Below are positions 57,201 through 64,000 of a DNA stretch of 64,000 bases, piece after piece. The DNA comes from Leptospira perolatii (lineage in GTDB: Bacteria; Spirochaetota; Leptospiria; Leptospirales; Leptospiraceae), in assembly GCF_002811875.1 (NCBI RefSeq), contig NZ_NPDZ01000002.1, forward strand, positions 372,001 to 436,000, written 5' to 3'. A model generated the notes under the pieces. That model saw only the letters and a program-made list of their open reading frames with translations. It was not told where the DNA came from and did not search any database. Position numbers and translations under genes: made by a program. Within the stretch, counting starts at the first letter, position 1. The number at the start of each line of letters is the position of its first letter.

Positions 57201-57738
57201 CGATATTATGGAAGTAGGATTCGATTTGTATGTCCGAATGTTAGAAGAAGCGATCGCGAAAATCAAAGGCGAGGAGATTCCGATTGAAGTCAGAACAGCG
57301 ATCAACTTGGAAACCAATTTCTTCATTCCGGAATCTTACATTGCGGATACTAGACAAAAAATAGAATTCTACAAAAGACTAGAGGGCGCAAGAGACCTGG
57401 CCGAGATCGAAGAGATTACTACGGAAATGACAGATCGATTTGGAGAACCACCGGAAGAAGCAAAGACCTTTTTGTCTCTAGAGAAGATCAGAACTCTAGC
57501 TTCCTCTTTAGGTTTCGAATCGGTTACGGAAATCGGAGAAGAGATTCGGATGAAATCGGGAGCTCATTTCAGGGGCAACTATGATCAAATTGTAAAGTTA
57601 ATTTCTGCAAAGGTAGGTCTGACTATGAATCCGAGGGAACCGAACGTTCTGCTCTACAGACCGGGCAAAGCCTCCCAAAAGGAAAAACTCTCGAATCTGG
57701 TTTACCTATTGACCGAGATGCAGCCTGAGAAAAAGTAA
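54277..57738 (+). CDS. mfd: Transcription-repair coupling factor Mfd
   Basis: 1153 aa. The N-terminal UvrB-homology region is present (YPGQEVLPYEYM, FGEFSLKGGILDVY). The RNA polymerase-interacting domain starts near 485 with GDHVVHVNHGVGKFVKI. The helicase core has CGDVGYGKTEVAIRAAFK (Walker A), DEEQRFG (motif II), LTATPIPRTLHMA, TTIIESGIDIPN and QIRGRVGRS, and a TRCF C-terminal domain follows (FFIPESYIADTRQKIEFYKRL). It releases RNA polymerase stalled at lesions and recruits UvrA. Length and order are typical. Ribosome site AGGA lies nine bases upstream. Confidence 0.96.
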   Translation: MAKSVQKNLDWKVPLLDWMNSLREKSEAEFLRIGSVPSSAHSLLSCVLKEASDSPIVVISPTNTEAEFLQRESLSFLQETKSYFYPGQEVLPYEYMRYPQEMKRERIKAIAQILSGENVLVFTSVSGFLKTLPASEVLKGRTLSLNVGQTISLEKILKEFVSLGYHRTDVCEAFGEFSLKGGILDVYSSFSAEPIRIDFFGDEIESIRTFDPESQRSLATLDKTVILPADEYILSEEQKAKYREAIAKADQKLHLPEIPDSNSGTYFEELIPLIRENTGILSYFRKRPLLIFTDPNGVRERLVQLKREYDTLYEKRSTEVLCSPPENLLSMGQEFDAIQNLEGVSFSQLPPAKDRDFSSPLKETPGFKGKIREVREKIRQLREESGWRILLTSSFEAQTKRLQGLFEKEGIRLLNSENGEPKPIEFPKISASDSDDLFLVVSEIRNGFVWEEQKLLILSENDIFGREYKRKTRFKKQSSKAIQSFLDLKEGDHVVHVNHGVGKFVKIERVNAGGKERDFLKLEYHGGDSLFVPLDQISLVQRYVGGTERPRLDSLGKSTWKKTKERVQKAVEGLAEDLVKMYSNRIKLQGYSFPPDTIYQEEFEAEFEYEETPDQIDAIEAVKKDLESPRPMDRLICGDVGYGKTEVAIRAAFKVSMAGRQSMLLAPTTILALQHYNTFKKRFENYPIRVELVSRLKTAGEIRKTLADFSAGKVDMVIGTHAILSSSVHPKNLGLLIIDEEQRFGVNHKESIKKIKNLVDVLTLTATPIPRTLHMALTGIRELSIIATPPKNRQSVETYVLEEDDDLVRDAIRRELERHGQVFYLYNRVESIERETKYLNELVPEASIGVLHGQMTEDEIEETLLDFYGRKYDILVTTTIIESGIDIPNVNTLLIKRADLFGLSQLYQIRGRVGRSDRKAYAYLLLPRDRVVTEDAEKRLNTIYEYQELGSGFKVAMRDLEIRGAGNLLGKEQSGDIMEVGFDLYVRMLEEAIAKIKGEEIPIEVRTAINLETNFFIPESYIADTRQKIEFYKRLEGARDLAEIEEITTEMTDRFGEPPEEAKTFLSLEKIRTLASSLGFESVTEIGEEIRMKSGAHFRGNYDQIVKLISAKVGLTMNPREPNVLLYRPGKASQKEKLSNLVYLLTEMQPEKK

Positions 57739-57786
57739 TGGACGTGTCAAGGGCAGTCCCTACTTTTTGATCAGGAAATTCCATAA

Positions 57787-58473
57787 ATGAAACGCGTATT
57801 TGTTGTAATTACATTCTTCATAGCAACCTTCTTTCAAATCGGATGCGGCGATGGATCGCCGGTCATCGAGTCCCTAGACGGAACAAAGATCACTGTTAAG
57901 AATTTCGAAAAATCTTACGAAACCGCCATCGATACCTTAAGCCGTACACAAAACATAGAAAAGAAAAACATCCTGGAGTTTATCTCGAAAGACGCAGCGG
58001 AAGTTCCTGAACAAATGCGTCCTTTGAGAGACGAGTTTCAGAAAAAAACGTTCTACGATCGTTATCGTCAGATGCTGATGATCAAAATCGTCGCAGACAA
58101 AAACGGATTCACCAAAAGAGCAGATATTAAGGAAATCTTAAAGTTCCAAGAGATGCAATTGATTTCGAATCTTTACATTGCAGAACAAATCGAAAGCAAA
58201 TTGAAGATCACGGAAGAAGAAGCCCAAGCAGAGTGCCAGGAGTTGCGCAAACGCAACGCAGAAGTGAACGCACTTCCGATTGATCGTTGTTTGCTGCTCG
58301 CGAGAGCTCAGATTAAGAGCCGCAGATCCGTGGAAGTTTATCCAAAAGTTTTGGAGCGCGTAAAAGAAGGCGTGACTATCAAGCATAACGATAAGTTTGA
58401 TTTGGAAGCTTATTTGAATACTAAGATCGTGCTTCCTGAGTCGGAGGAAAACAAGTCCTCCGAAGGAAAATAA
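57787..58473 (+). CDS. lipL31: LipL31-like lipoprotein, SurA/PpiC N-domain-like
   Basis: 228 aa. Signal MKRVFVVITFFIATFFQIGC with modified Cys20. The first mature segment, ESLDGTKITVKNFEKSYETA, matches the start of SurA/PpiC/trigger-type chaperone domains; the rest is helical and charged, without a parvulin active site. By context (mfd, this gene, uppP, lptD) and size it is probably the leptospiral lipoprotein known as LipL31; that identification is from memory of gene order. As a lipid-anchored SurA-like chaperone it could aid outer-membrane protein or LptD assembly, which is an inference. Confidence 0.65.
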   Translation: MKRVFVVITFFIATFFQIGCGDGSPVIESLDGTKITVKNFEKSYETAIDTLSRTQNIEKKNILEFISKDAAEVPEQMRPLRDEFQKKTFYDRYRQMLMIKIVADKNGFTKRADIKEILKFQEMQLISNLYIAEQIESKLKITEEEAQAECQELRKRNAEVNALPIDRCLLLARAQIKSRRSVEVYPKVLERVKEGVTIKHNDKFDLEAYLNTKIVLPESEENKSSEGK

Positions 58474-58494
58474 CGAACACGTTTTAGAGGAAGT

Positions 58495-59340
58495 TTGGAT
58501 TCTTTCCTAAACGCTCTTATCCGTAGCGTTATTGAAGCGATTACGGAATTTCTTCCGGTGTCCTCTACAGGGCACCTTTTCCTATTTTCTTCCTTCTTTC
58601 CATTTTCCGGACAAGGAACGGGAGCCGAATTCGACGATCTCTTTGATATCTTTATACAGAGTGGAGCGATTCTTTCTGTCCTGGTTTTATACCACCAAAG
58701 ATTTACCAACCAGATCCGTTTTGGTGTTCGGTATCTTTTGAAAAAGGAAAAGAATCCGGAAGGGATCTTATTCATCTCTCAGATCTTGATCGGATGCATT
58801 CCGATTTTACTAGCCGGATTCCTATTGAAAGATAAACTTGATACGATCAAAGCAAGGAATGATCTATTGCTGATCCTAGGATCGGCTTGGGTGGTCGGTG
58901 GAATTTTGATCTTGGGATCGGAGGCTTGGTTTCGTAGGAGCTCCCAAAAAAAGCCACCTGAATCTGTGCACTTAAAAGATTCTATACTGATCGGAATCTT
59001 TCAGTGTTTCGCTTTGATTCCAGGAGTTTCTAGGTCCGCGGCCACCATTGTGACCGCACGCTTTCTTGGAAAGGATGCGAAGCACGCAGCTGAGTTTTCT
59101 TTCTTTTTAGCAGTCCCTGTTTTGTTGAGTGCGGGTGCTTATAAACTTTACAAATATAGAAATATCTTGAATGCCGAGAACTTGCCGGTGCTTGCCTTTG
59201 GATTTCTGGCTTCCTTTTTACTTTGCATTTTGGTAATTCGGCTCTTTATAAAATACGTTCAGTCCCATACTTTCGACGTATTCGGTGTTTACCGGATCCT
59301 TTTAGGGCTTTGCGTCATTGCATTCTACAAATTAAATTGA
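58495..59340 (+). CDS. uppP: Undecaprenyl-diphosphatase UppP (BacA family)
   Basis: 281 aa, TTG start with GAGGAAG just upstream. Signature segments [15 protein letters not shown] (residues about 15-29) and [21 protein letters not shown] near 165-185 are intact, with seven to eight membrane helices. It recycles the C55 lipid carrier by removing phosphate from undecaprenyl diphosphate, needed for peptidoglycan, O-antigen and other glycans. It lies 21 bases after the LipL31-like gene and before lptD. Confidence 0.94.
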   Translation: MDSFLNALIRSVIEAITEFLPVSSTGHLFLFSSFFPFSGQGTGAEFDDLFDIFIQSGAILSVLVLYHQRFTNQIRFGVRYLLKKEKNPEGILFISQILIGCIPILLAGFLLKDKLDTIKARNDLLLILGSAWVVGGILILGSEAWFRRSSQKKPPESVHLKDSILIGIFQCFALIPGVSRSAATIVTARFLGKDAKHAAEFSFFLAVPVLLSAGAYKLYKYRNILNAENLPVLAFGFLASFLLCILVIRLFIKYVQSHTFDVFGVYRILLGLCVIAFYKLN

Positions 59341-59380
59341 TGCAGGCCTGAGCGGAACGGATATTTTGACTCTGATCAGA

Positions 59381-62329
59381 ATGCGTCACTGGCTCCGCAC
59401 AATCACAATTGCTCTTCTACTTCCTTGTGGGATGTGGGCTCAGTCCGCGGATCCGCCATTTCCGTTTCCTAGCTCCGAATCCAAGGAAGAAGACCAACCT
59501 AAAACGATTACCAAAACTCGGAATCGATTGCTCCAAAAGTCCATCGAAAATTTGACCGAACGGGAAGTGGACGAGCAGCTCGAAAACCTAGGACTTTCTA
59601 AAGAAGGCTCTATTTATACTCGCCGGAAAAGATTGAAGGCCGCGCTAGAAGAAGCGGAGCAAACTGCGCAGCCTGAAGTCAATCTGCCCCAGGCTCCCAA
59701 GAAGGACCTCCCACTCGTCATTGAAAATGCAGCTGAGGGAGAGCTGGTTCGCGTCGACAAAACAAAGGGCGGGGTTCTCGTATTGAGAGGTCGGGTTCGC
59801 CTAAAACTTAGGAGCGGAGTTTTAGAAGCCGAAACCATTTCGGTCGACGCAGATAGACAAGAGATTTATGCGGAAGGCGGGATCAAGTTCAACGACGGAA
59901 GAGCAAAGATCGAGGGAGATAAGTTCATATACGACTACAAGTTAGATAAAGGAGTCGTTTATCATACCAAGGGATCTATTGCACCGGCATACTTCTTTGG
60001 AGAAAAGATCAAAAAGTTAGATGATAAAAGATACATGCTGGAAATGGGGTATTTCACGGCGTGTAACGCAGAAAAACCTCATTATTCTTTCAAAGTAAGT
60101 AAGGTAGTTGTTTACGAGGACAAGACGGTACTCGCCACGAATGTCCGTTACCAGGTAGGAAGCACGACTGTATTCTGGTTACCTGTATTATATAATAGTA
60201 ATTTAGGAAACGGTTGGTTGACCCAGGCTGGAAAGAATAATACCCAAGGGTTCTTTTTGCAGAATTCCTATCAATGGTCGGTGATCCCTTCCTGGTCATT
60301 GGCTCCGATGGGTTACAAGTTCCGAGCAGATTTTTACGAAAAAACCGGACAGGCGTTTCAGCTCGAAATGTGGAAGCAATCTCAAAGTTTGAATTACTTG
60401 ATCGATGTAGGCTACGCAAACCACAAGAATTATCAGATTACGAACGCATTCGAGGATAGGTTTAGAAACTTAGGATTGGGAACGACCGCGGTTACGAATC
60501 AAGTAGATAGAGGCGAATTGATTCCTAACTCCGGATTGCCCTACCGAAAAATCGGAGAGGACACAGAGCCTTGGTGGAAGGCGAGGATATTTCTAAATTC
60601 AAAAACCTATAATACGGAAAAAGACGTCACCCGGAACATCTCTCTCCAGTATGAAAATTACTCCAACAGGCTTTTTGAATATGAGTACGGAAATAGATAC
60701 CAGCCTAACAACTCTTTGAATTCTTTATATACTTTCCGAGATGTCCGATATGGTTATATCCGGAACACTTTAGAATGGAAGTTGGATTACGCCGAAAACA
60801 GGGGAGATCTTTCCGTAAACGTCAATATGAAGAGGAACATGCTCTTCTATCTGTTGACACCGCAGGATAAGTCTGGCTATTTTCCTACTGTAGATGTCTT
60901 GCCTTCCGTAACGGTCAAAAATTCCTCCGAGATCGGAAGACTACCTTATTTTGATGCGCCGGTGTATTGGGACGTTTATTTGACAAATACCTTACTCAGA
61001 TTTTATGGAGCACCGGTTCGAGAAAAGTTAAGGGTCGCCGCTCCAAACGGAAGCTACGAAGACCCTTTCGGAGATTATAAAGAAAATCTACTCAGAACCC
61101 AAACATTTATACAAGGTGAAACAGGGTTCCGGACTGCTATGAGTCTGGGCAGCTACGTTTCGTTTTCTCCGAACGTTTATTACGGAGCTAAAAAACAATC
61201 TGCCACCTTACCGACCTCAGGTGGAACGACTCCTGCGAGTTTTACTTCTTTGGAAAGATACTTGGCGAGAGAGAGCTACCAGTACATTCGCACGAACACG
61301 AATCTTAGAATTGGAGCACCTGTTTTTTTCTTTAATGCAACTTATCGCAAATTAGAAGCTGAGAAACCGGAGCTTCAGGATCCGGTGCTTATGAAGAACC
61401 GACAACACGAAGTGGAACTTTCCCTGGAAAGTTATGCGTTCGAGAATTTTGAAATTTCTTTGAGATCCATCCGCGACCTCAGAAATTTTTCCCCGGATTA
61501 TCAACCTCAGCCTACGAACAAGGAAAGATGGTATTTTACTGTCTTAAGATTTTCAGGATACGTGGACTTTTTGGAAGGGTTCAGAAAAAGAAAGGCTACT
61601 TTGCTGGAAAGGAAGAGGAGCTTTTTTACCGGAATCTTCGTAAATAACGATTTCGTTTATCACACGCCGCTCGGAAAGCCTTTGTCCAATAACCTAACTT
61701 TGTCCTATAAGCTGGGAGGGTTCCGATTCCCTTTAATTCGTTATATCCGAGAATTGGAGGCCGGAGGAACTTGGTACCACGTGTACTCTGCTCCGGCAGT
61801 GGACAATTATCGAATATTCATAAAAGCGAATATTGACATTAACAGATTCCTAGGATTCGAATCCGAGCTGGATTCAAGGGTGACCGAGCCTTGGAGATAC
61901 ACCGGACAAACGGATAACTACTATTATAACCGTTACGTTTTGGGTCAAGATCCCACTGCACCGTTTACCACTATGAATGGAACTCCTACAAGTTTCGGTC
62001 AGGATATTGTAAACGGAACCGGCTTAAACGGACAGCAGAGCAGACAAACTACTGCTTTGAATATAAACAGGTTTATGGGGATTTTAAGATATAATCTACA
62101 CACGTGGAATTTTAGATTGGGATATAGTATGGACTTGAGGGGAGTTCCAGGTGGAACTAACGCTTCTAGCCAGGTGACCTTTTATGACCAATCCGTATTT
62201 TTTTCCGTTTCCTTGACGGACTTTACCCTTGGTCAGGAAGATACTTCTCAGCTAACGAGGGTAAGATTGTTCCGATTCAGGAAAAGGCCGTTTCAGTCGG
62301 GATATACGGAGGGCGTAAGCTCGCAGTAA
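59381..62329 (+). CDS. lptD: LPS-assembly protein LptD (OstA/Imp) with N-terminal SAP-like motif
   Basis: About 982 aa from ATG 59381 (in-frame TTG 59366 is possible). Signal peptide [15 protein letters not shown]. Residues about 50-90 ([30 protein letters not shown]) look like a helix-extended-helix SAP/LEM-like motif, unusual for LptD. An OstA_N/LptA-like region follows ([30 protein letters not shown]) and then a long beta-barrel with many aromatic-ending strands. It translocates LPS to the outer leaflet. Its order after uppP and the LipL31-like gene agrees with the leptospiral OstA-like gene I remember at this locus. Confidence 0.88.
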   Translation: MRHWLRTITIALLLPCGMWAQSADPPFPFPSSESKEEDQPKTITKTRNRLLQKSIENLTEREVDEQLENLGLSKEGSIYTRRKRLKAALEEAEQTAQPEVNLPQAPKKDLPLVIENAAEGELVRVDKTKGGVLVLRGRVRLKLRSGVLEAETISVDADRQEIYAEGGIKFNDGRAKIEGDKFIYDYKLDKGVVYHTKGSIAPAYFFGEKIKKLDDKRYMLEMGYFTACNAEKPHYSFKVSKVVVYEDKTVLATNVRYQVGSTTVFWLPVLYNSNLGNGWLTQAGKNNTQGFFLQNSYQWSVIPSWSLAPMGYKFRADFYEKTGQAFQLEMWKQSQSLNYLIDVGYANHKNYQITNAFEDRFRNLGLGTTAVTNQVDRGELIPNSGLPYRKIGEDTEPWWKARIFLNSKTYNTEKDVTRNISLQYENYSNRLFEYEYGNRYQPNNSLNSLYTFRDVRYGYIRNTLEWKLDYAENRGDLSVNVNMKRNMLFYLLTPQDKSGYFPTVDVLPSVTVKNSSEIGRLPYFDAPVYWDVYLTNTLLRFYGAPVREKLRVAAPNGSYEDPFGDYKENLLRTQTFIQGETGFRTAMSLGSYVSFSPNVYYGAKKQSATLPTSGGTTPASFTSLERYLARESYQYIRTNTNLRIGAPVFFFNATYRKLEAEKPELQDPVLMKNRQHEVELSLESYAFENFEISLRSIRDLRNFSPDYQPQPTNKERWYFTVLRFSGYVDFLEGFRKRKATLLERKRSFFTGIFVNNDFVYHTPLGKPLSNNLTLSYKLGGFRFPLIRYIRELEAGGTWYHVYSAPAVDNYRIFIKANIDINRFLGFESELDSRVTEPWRYTGQTDNYYYNRYVLGQDPTAPFTTMNGTPTSFGQDIVNGTGLNGQQSRQTTALNINRFMGILRYNLHTWNFRLGYSMDLRGVPGGTNASSQVTFYDQSVFFSVSLTDFTLGQEDTSQLTRVRLFRFRKRPFQSGYTEGVSSQ

Positions 62330-62336
62330 GAATATT

Positions 62337-63752
62337 ATGTTAAAAGAAAGAAGCCAAACTTTTAAACTGCTTTTCGTTTCTCTAGACTTTATCTTTTCGT
62401 TGGGAAGCTGCGTATTTGCATATTTTCTAAGATTCTATATTTTGGATCCGAGTGGAGTGGATCGACTCTATATCGATTTGCAAGGTTATATAATTCTTTC
62501 CCTTGCACTTTCTTTTATCCAGATATCAGTCTATCTTTCTATAGATCTGTATCATCCTCGCAGAGGCTTGTCCTTTGCGGATGAGTTTTTGCCGATTTTC
62601 GGAGGAGTCTTTTTAAACTTATTGATCGTTTTATCCGTGCTCTTCTTTTTCCGCGGAGATTTCGGTAGCGAGAGATTTTCCAGATCCTTCATACTTGCAT
62701 TTGCAGGAACCAATATATTTTCGATCTCCTTTTTGCATTTCATAACAAGACAGATCCTAAGGTATATGCGAAAAAAAGGATATAACCTCCGCAGAGTACT
62801 CGTGATCGGAATTCGGGAAACTGCTTCCAGATTCGCGGACTCGGTACAAAGACATCAGATTTACGGGTACCAAATCGTTGGCTATGTCGGAGGAGAGGAG
62901 TCTAAGCCGATCCGAAAGGAAATGAAAATACTAGGAAAGGCTAAAAAGTTCGAAAAGATTTTACTCGAAGTCAAGCCGGATCTGGTTGTCTATGCGATGG
63001 GACATACCGAAGGTGATTTTCTACAAAACGTATTAGATTCTTGTGATACAGAAGGAATTGATCTAAAAGTAATTCCGGGATTTCAAGAGTTCATAAAGGC
63101 GAAAGGTAGAGTCGATGAGATGGACGGGTTGCCCGTCATTTCCATCCGTAATATTCCGATTCGCCTGGGTTATAACAGATTTTTAAAGCGGATTTTCGAT
63201 ATCGCCTTCTCGCTCGCGTTTATTACTTTATTTTCCCCGTTTTATCTGCTGATGGCGCTGGCGATCAAACTCACTTCTGCTGGACCGATTTTCTATTTTC
63301 AAGAGAGAGTGGGTTTGGATAGTAAAAGCTTCAATATGTTCAAATTCAGGACCATGGTCACTCAAGAAAAGTCTCAGTCGGAGACCACTTGGACGGTCCA
63401 GAATGATCCTAGGGTCACCAAAATTGGTAAGATCCTCAGAAAGCTCTCCCTTGACGAAACTCCTCAGTTTTTTAATGTGCTCTTGGGAGATATGTCCGTG
63501 GTCGGACCCCGTCCGGAAAGACCACATTTTGTAGAAAAGTTCAAAAGCGATCATCGCCATTATATGAGAAGGCACGCTGTCAAAGCCGGTATTACCGGCC
63601 TCGCCCAGGTAAAGGGTCTGAGAGGCGATACCTCGATTGAAGAAAGGATCGCGGCCGATATCTACTATATAGAGAATTGGACATTCTGGTTGGATATCAA
63701 GATCATTCTACTGACTCCGTTCAAGGGAGTAATGGATAAGAATGCGTATTAA
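62337..63752 (+). CDS. Undecaprenyl-phosphate sugar phosphotransferase (WbaP/WcaJ type)
   Basis: 471 aa. Four N-terminal membrane helices and a Rossmann-like CoA-binding region ([19 protein letters not shown]) are followed by a re-entrant helix ([20 protein letters not shown]) and the catalytic bacterial sugar-transferase domain. The latter has [45 protein letters not shown] and [17 protein letters not shown]. It transfers a sugar-1-phosphate from a UDP-sugar to undecaprenyl phosphate, starting O-antigen or exopolysaccharide units. It begins seven bases after lptD, so it is in the same operon. The sugar is unknown. Confidence 0.9.
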   Translation: MLKERSQTFKLLFVSLDFIFSLGSCVFAYFLRFYILDPSGVDRLYIDLQGYIILSLALSFIQISVYLSIDLYHPRRGLSFADEFLPIFGGVFLNLLIVLSVLFFFRGDFGSERFSRSFILAFAGTNIFSISFLHFITRQILRYMRKKGYNLRRVLVIGIRETASRFADSVQRHQIYGYQIVGYVGGEESKPIRKEMKILGKAKKFEKILLEVKPDLVVYAMGHTEGDFLQNVLDSCDTEGIDLKVIPGFQEFIKAKGRVDEMDGLPVISIRNIPIRLGYNRFLKRIFDIAFSLAFITLFSPFYLLMALAIKLTSAGPIFYFQERVGLDSKSFNMFKFRTMVTQEKSQSETTWTVQNDPRVTKIGKILRKLSLDETPQFFNVLLGDMSVVGPRPERPHFVEKFKSDHRHYMRRHAVKAGITGLAQVKGLRGDTSIEERIAADIYYIENWTFWLDIKIILLTPFKGVMDKNAY

Positions 63753-63773
63753 TTGGAAGGGAGATGCTACCCA

Positions 63774-64000
63774 ATGAATCTAAACGAAGATTCGCTGAAC
63801 AAAATCGCTGAGCTTGCTAGATTAAAGATTTCTAAAGAAGAAGTCGGATCTTTTCTGGGAGATTTTAATAAAGTACTAAATTACGTGGATACGATTAAGG
63901 AGTTGGACGTTAGTTCCATTTCCGAAGATGATTTGATACCGAATCATGAAAATTCATTTCGTCCTGATGCAATTCAGGAGGGTTTAACTCGAAAGGAAAT
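63774..64000 (+). CDS. gatC: Aspartyl/glutamyl-tRNA amidotransferase subunit C, N-terminal part
   Basis: The 75 readable codons (MNLNEDSLNKIAELARLKIS, FLGDFNKVLNYVDTIKELDV, ending ...LTRKE) match GatC: the helix pair with ELARL and the later LIPNHE and FRPDAIQEG. GatC stabilises GatA in the amidotransferase that makes Gln-tRNA(Gln) or Asn-tRNA(Asn). GAAGGGAG lies upstream of the ATG. The gene is cut by the window end; gatA would be expected next. Confidence 0.85.
   Translation, partial: MNLNEDSLNKIAELARLKISKEEVGSFLGDFNKVLNYVDTIKELDVSSISEDDLIPNHENSFRPDAIQEGLTRKE

Overview
The window is chromosomal DNA of a spirochaete, almost certainly Leptospira. The evidence is a LipL31-like lipoprotein gene between mfd and uppP-lptD, many loose-lipobox lipoproteins, membrane-tethered AraC-type regulators, abundant PAS sensor kinases and moderate base composition. 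I place the genus with confidence but not the species. I see no rRNA, tRNA, CRISPR array, insertion sequence or prophage. Coding density is high and both strands are used.

Region 1 (1-10.2 kb): on the minus strand lie a cut-off EamA-type permease, a membrane fatty-acid desaturase-like enzyme and a 7TM AraC-type regulator. On the plus strand are two very large adjacent lipoproteins (1186 and about 1122 aa), closed by a strong terminator. Region 2 (10.4-16.7 kb): a 36-codon ORF is translationally coupled to a second membrane-tethered regulator with a winged-helix plus BTAD (SARP-like) output. It is followed by a TRAP-type uptake set: TatT-like lipoprotein, solute-binding protein and fused large permease. 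Region 3 (16.7-21.9 kb): a PiT phosphate transporter carrying a PhoU-like tail, a GT-C-like membrane protein, and an RRM protein joined to an exported FKBP isomerase.

Region 4 (21.9-36.4 kb): signalling and envelope genes. These are a PAS histidine kinase, a pgsB-pgsC-pgsW poly-gamma-glutamate cluster with no pgsA nearby, two alpha/beta hydrolases, a DUF445 membrane protein, two PAS/HisKA_2 kinases, a stand-alone cyclic-nucleotide-binding protein and an ABC-F ATPase (Uup). Region 5 (36.4-45 kb, minus strand): a beta-helix lipoprotein, then an overlapping three-gene unit of a class III adenylate cyclase, a FecR-like protein with five Fn3-like repeats and a DUF5683-like protein. Region 6 (45-51.3 kb): cyclophilin, two kinases flanking a response regulator, a Csp-like cysteine-rich copper protein, a receiver-GGDEF diguanylate cyclase and two small hypothetical genes.

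Region 7 (51.3-64 kb): housekeeping and envelope genes. Exonuclease III diverges from hisD-panC-mfd, followed by the lipL31-like gene, uppP, lptD, a WbaP-type sugar-phosphate transferase and the start of gatC. UppP (lipid carrier recycling), LptD (LPS export) and the WbaP-like enzyme (O-antigen or polysaccharide initiation) together form a surface-glycan block. Overall the window is dominated by sensing (five histidine kinases, a cyclase, a diguanylate cyclase, two membrane-bound transcription factors) and surface lipoproteins. The most unusual parts are the two tethered regulators around the giant lipoproteins with shared TAAC-N4-GTTA palindromes, the pgs cluster in a spirochaete, and the cyclase-FecR unit.
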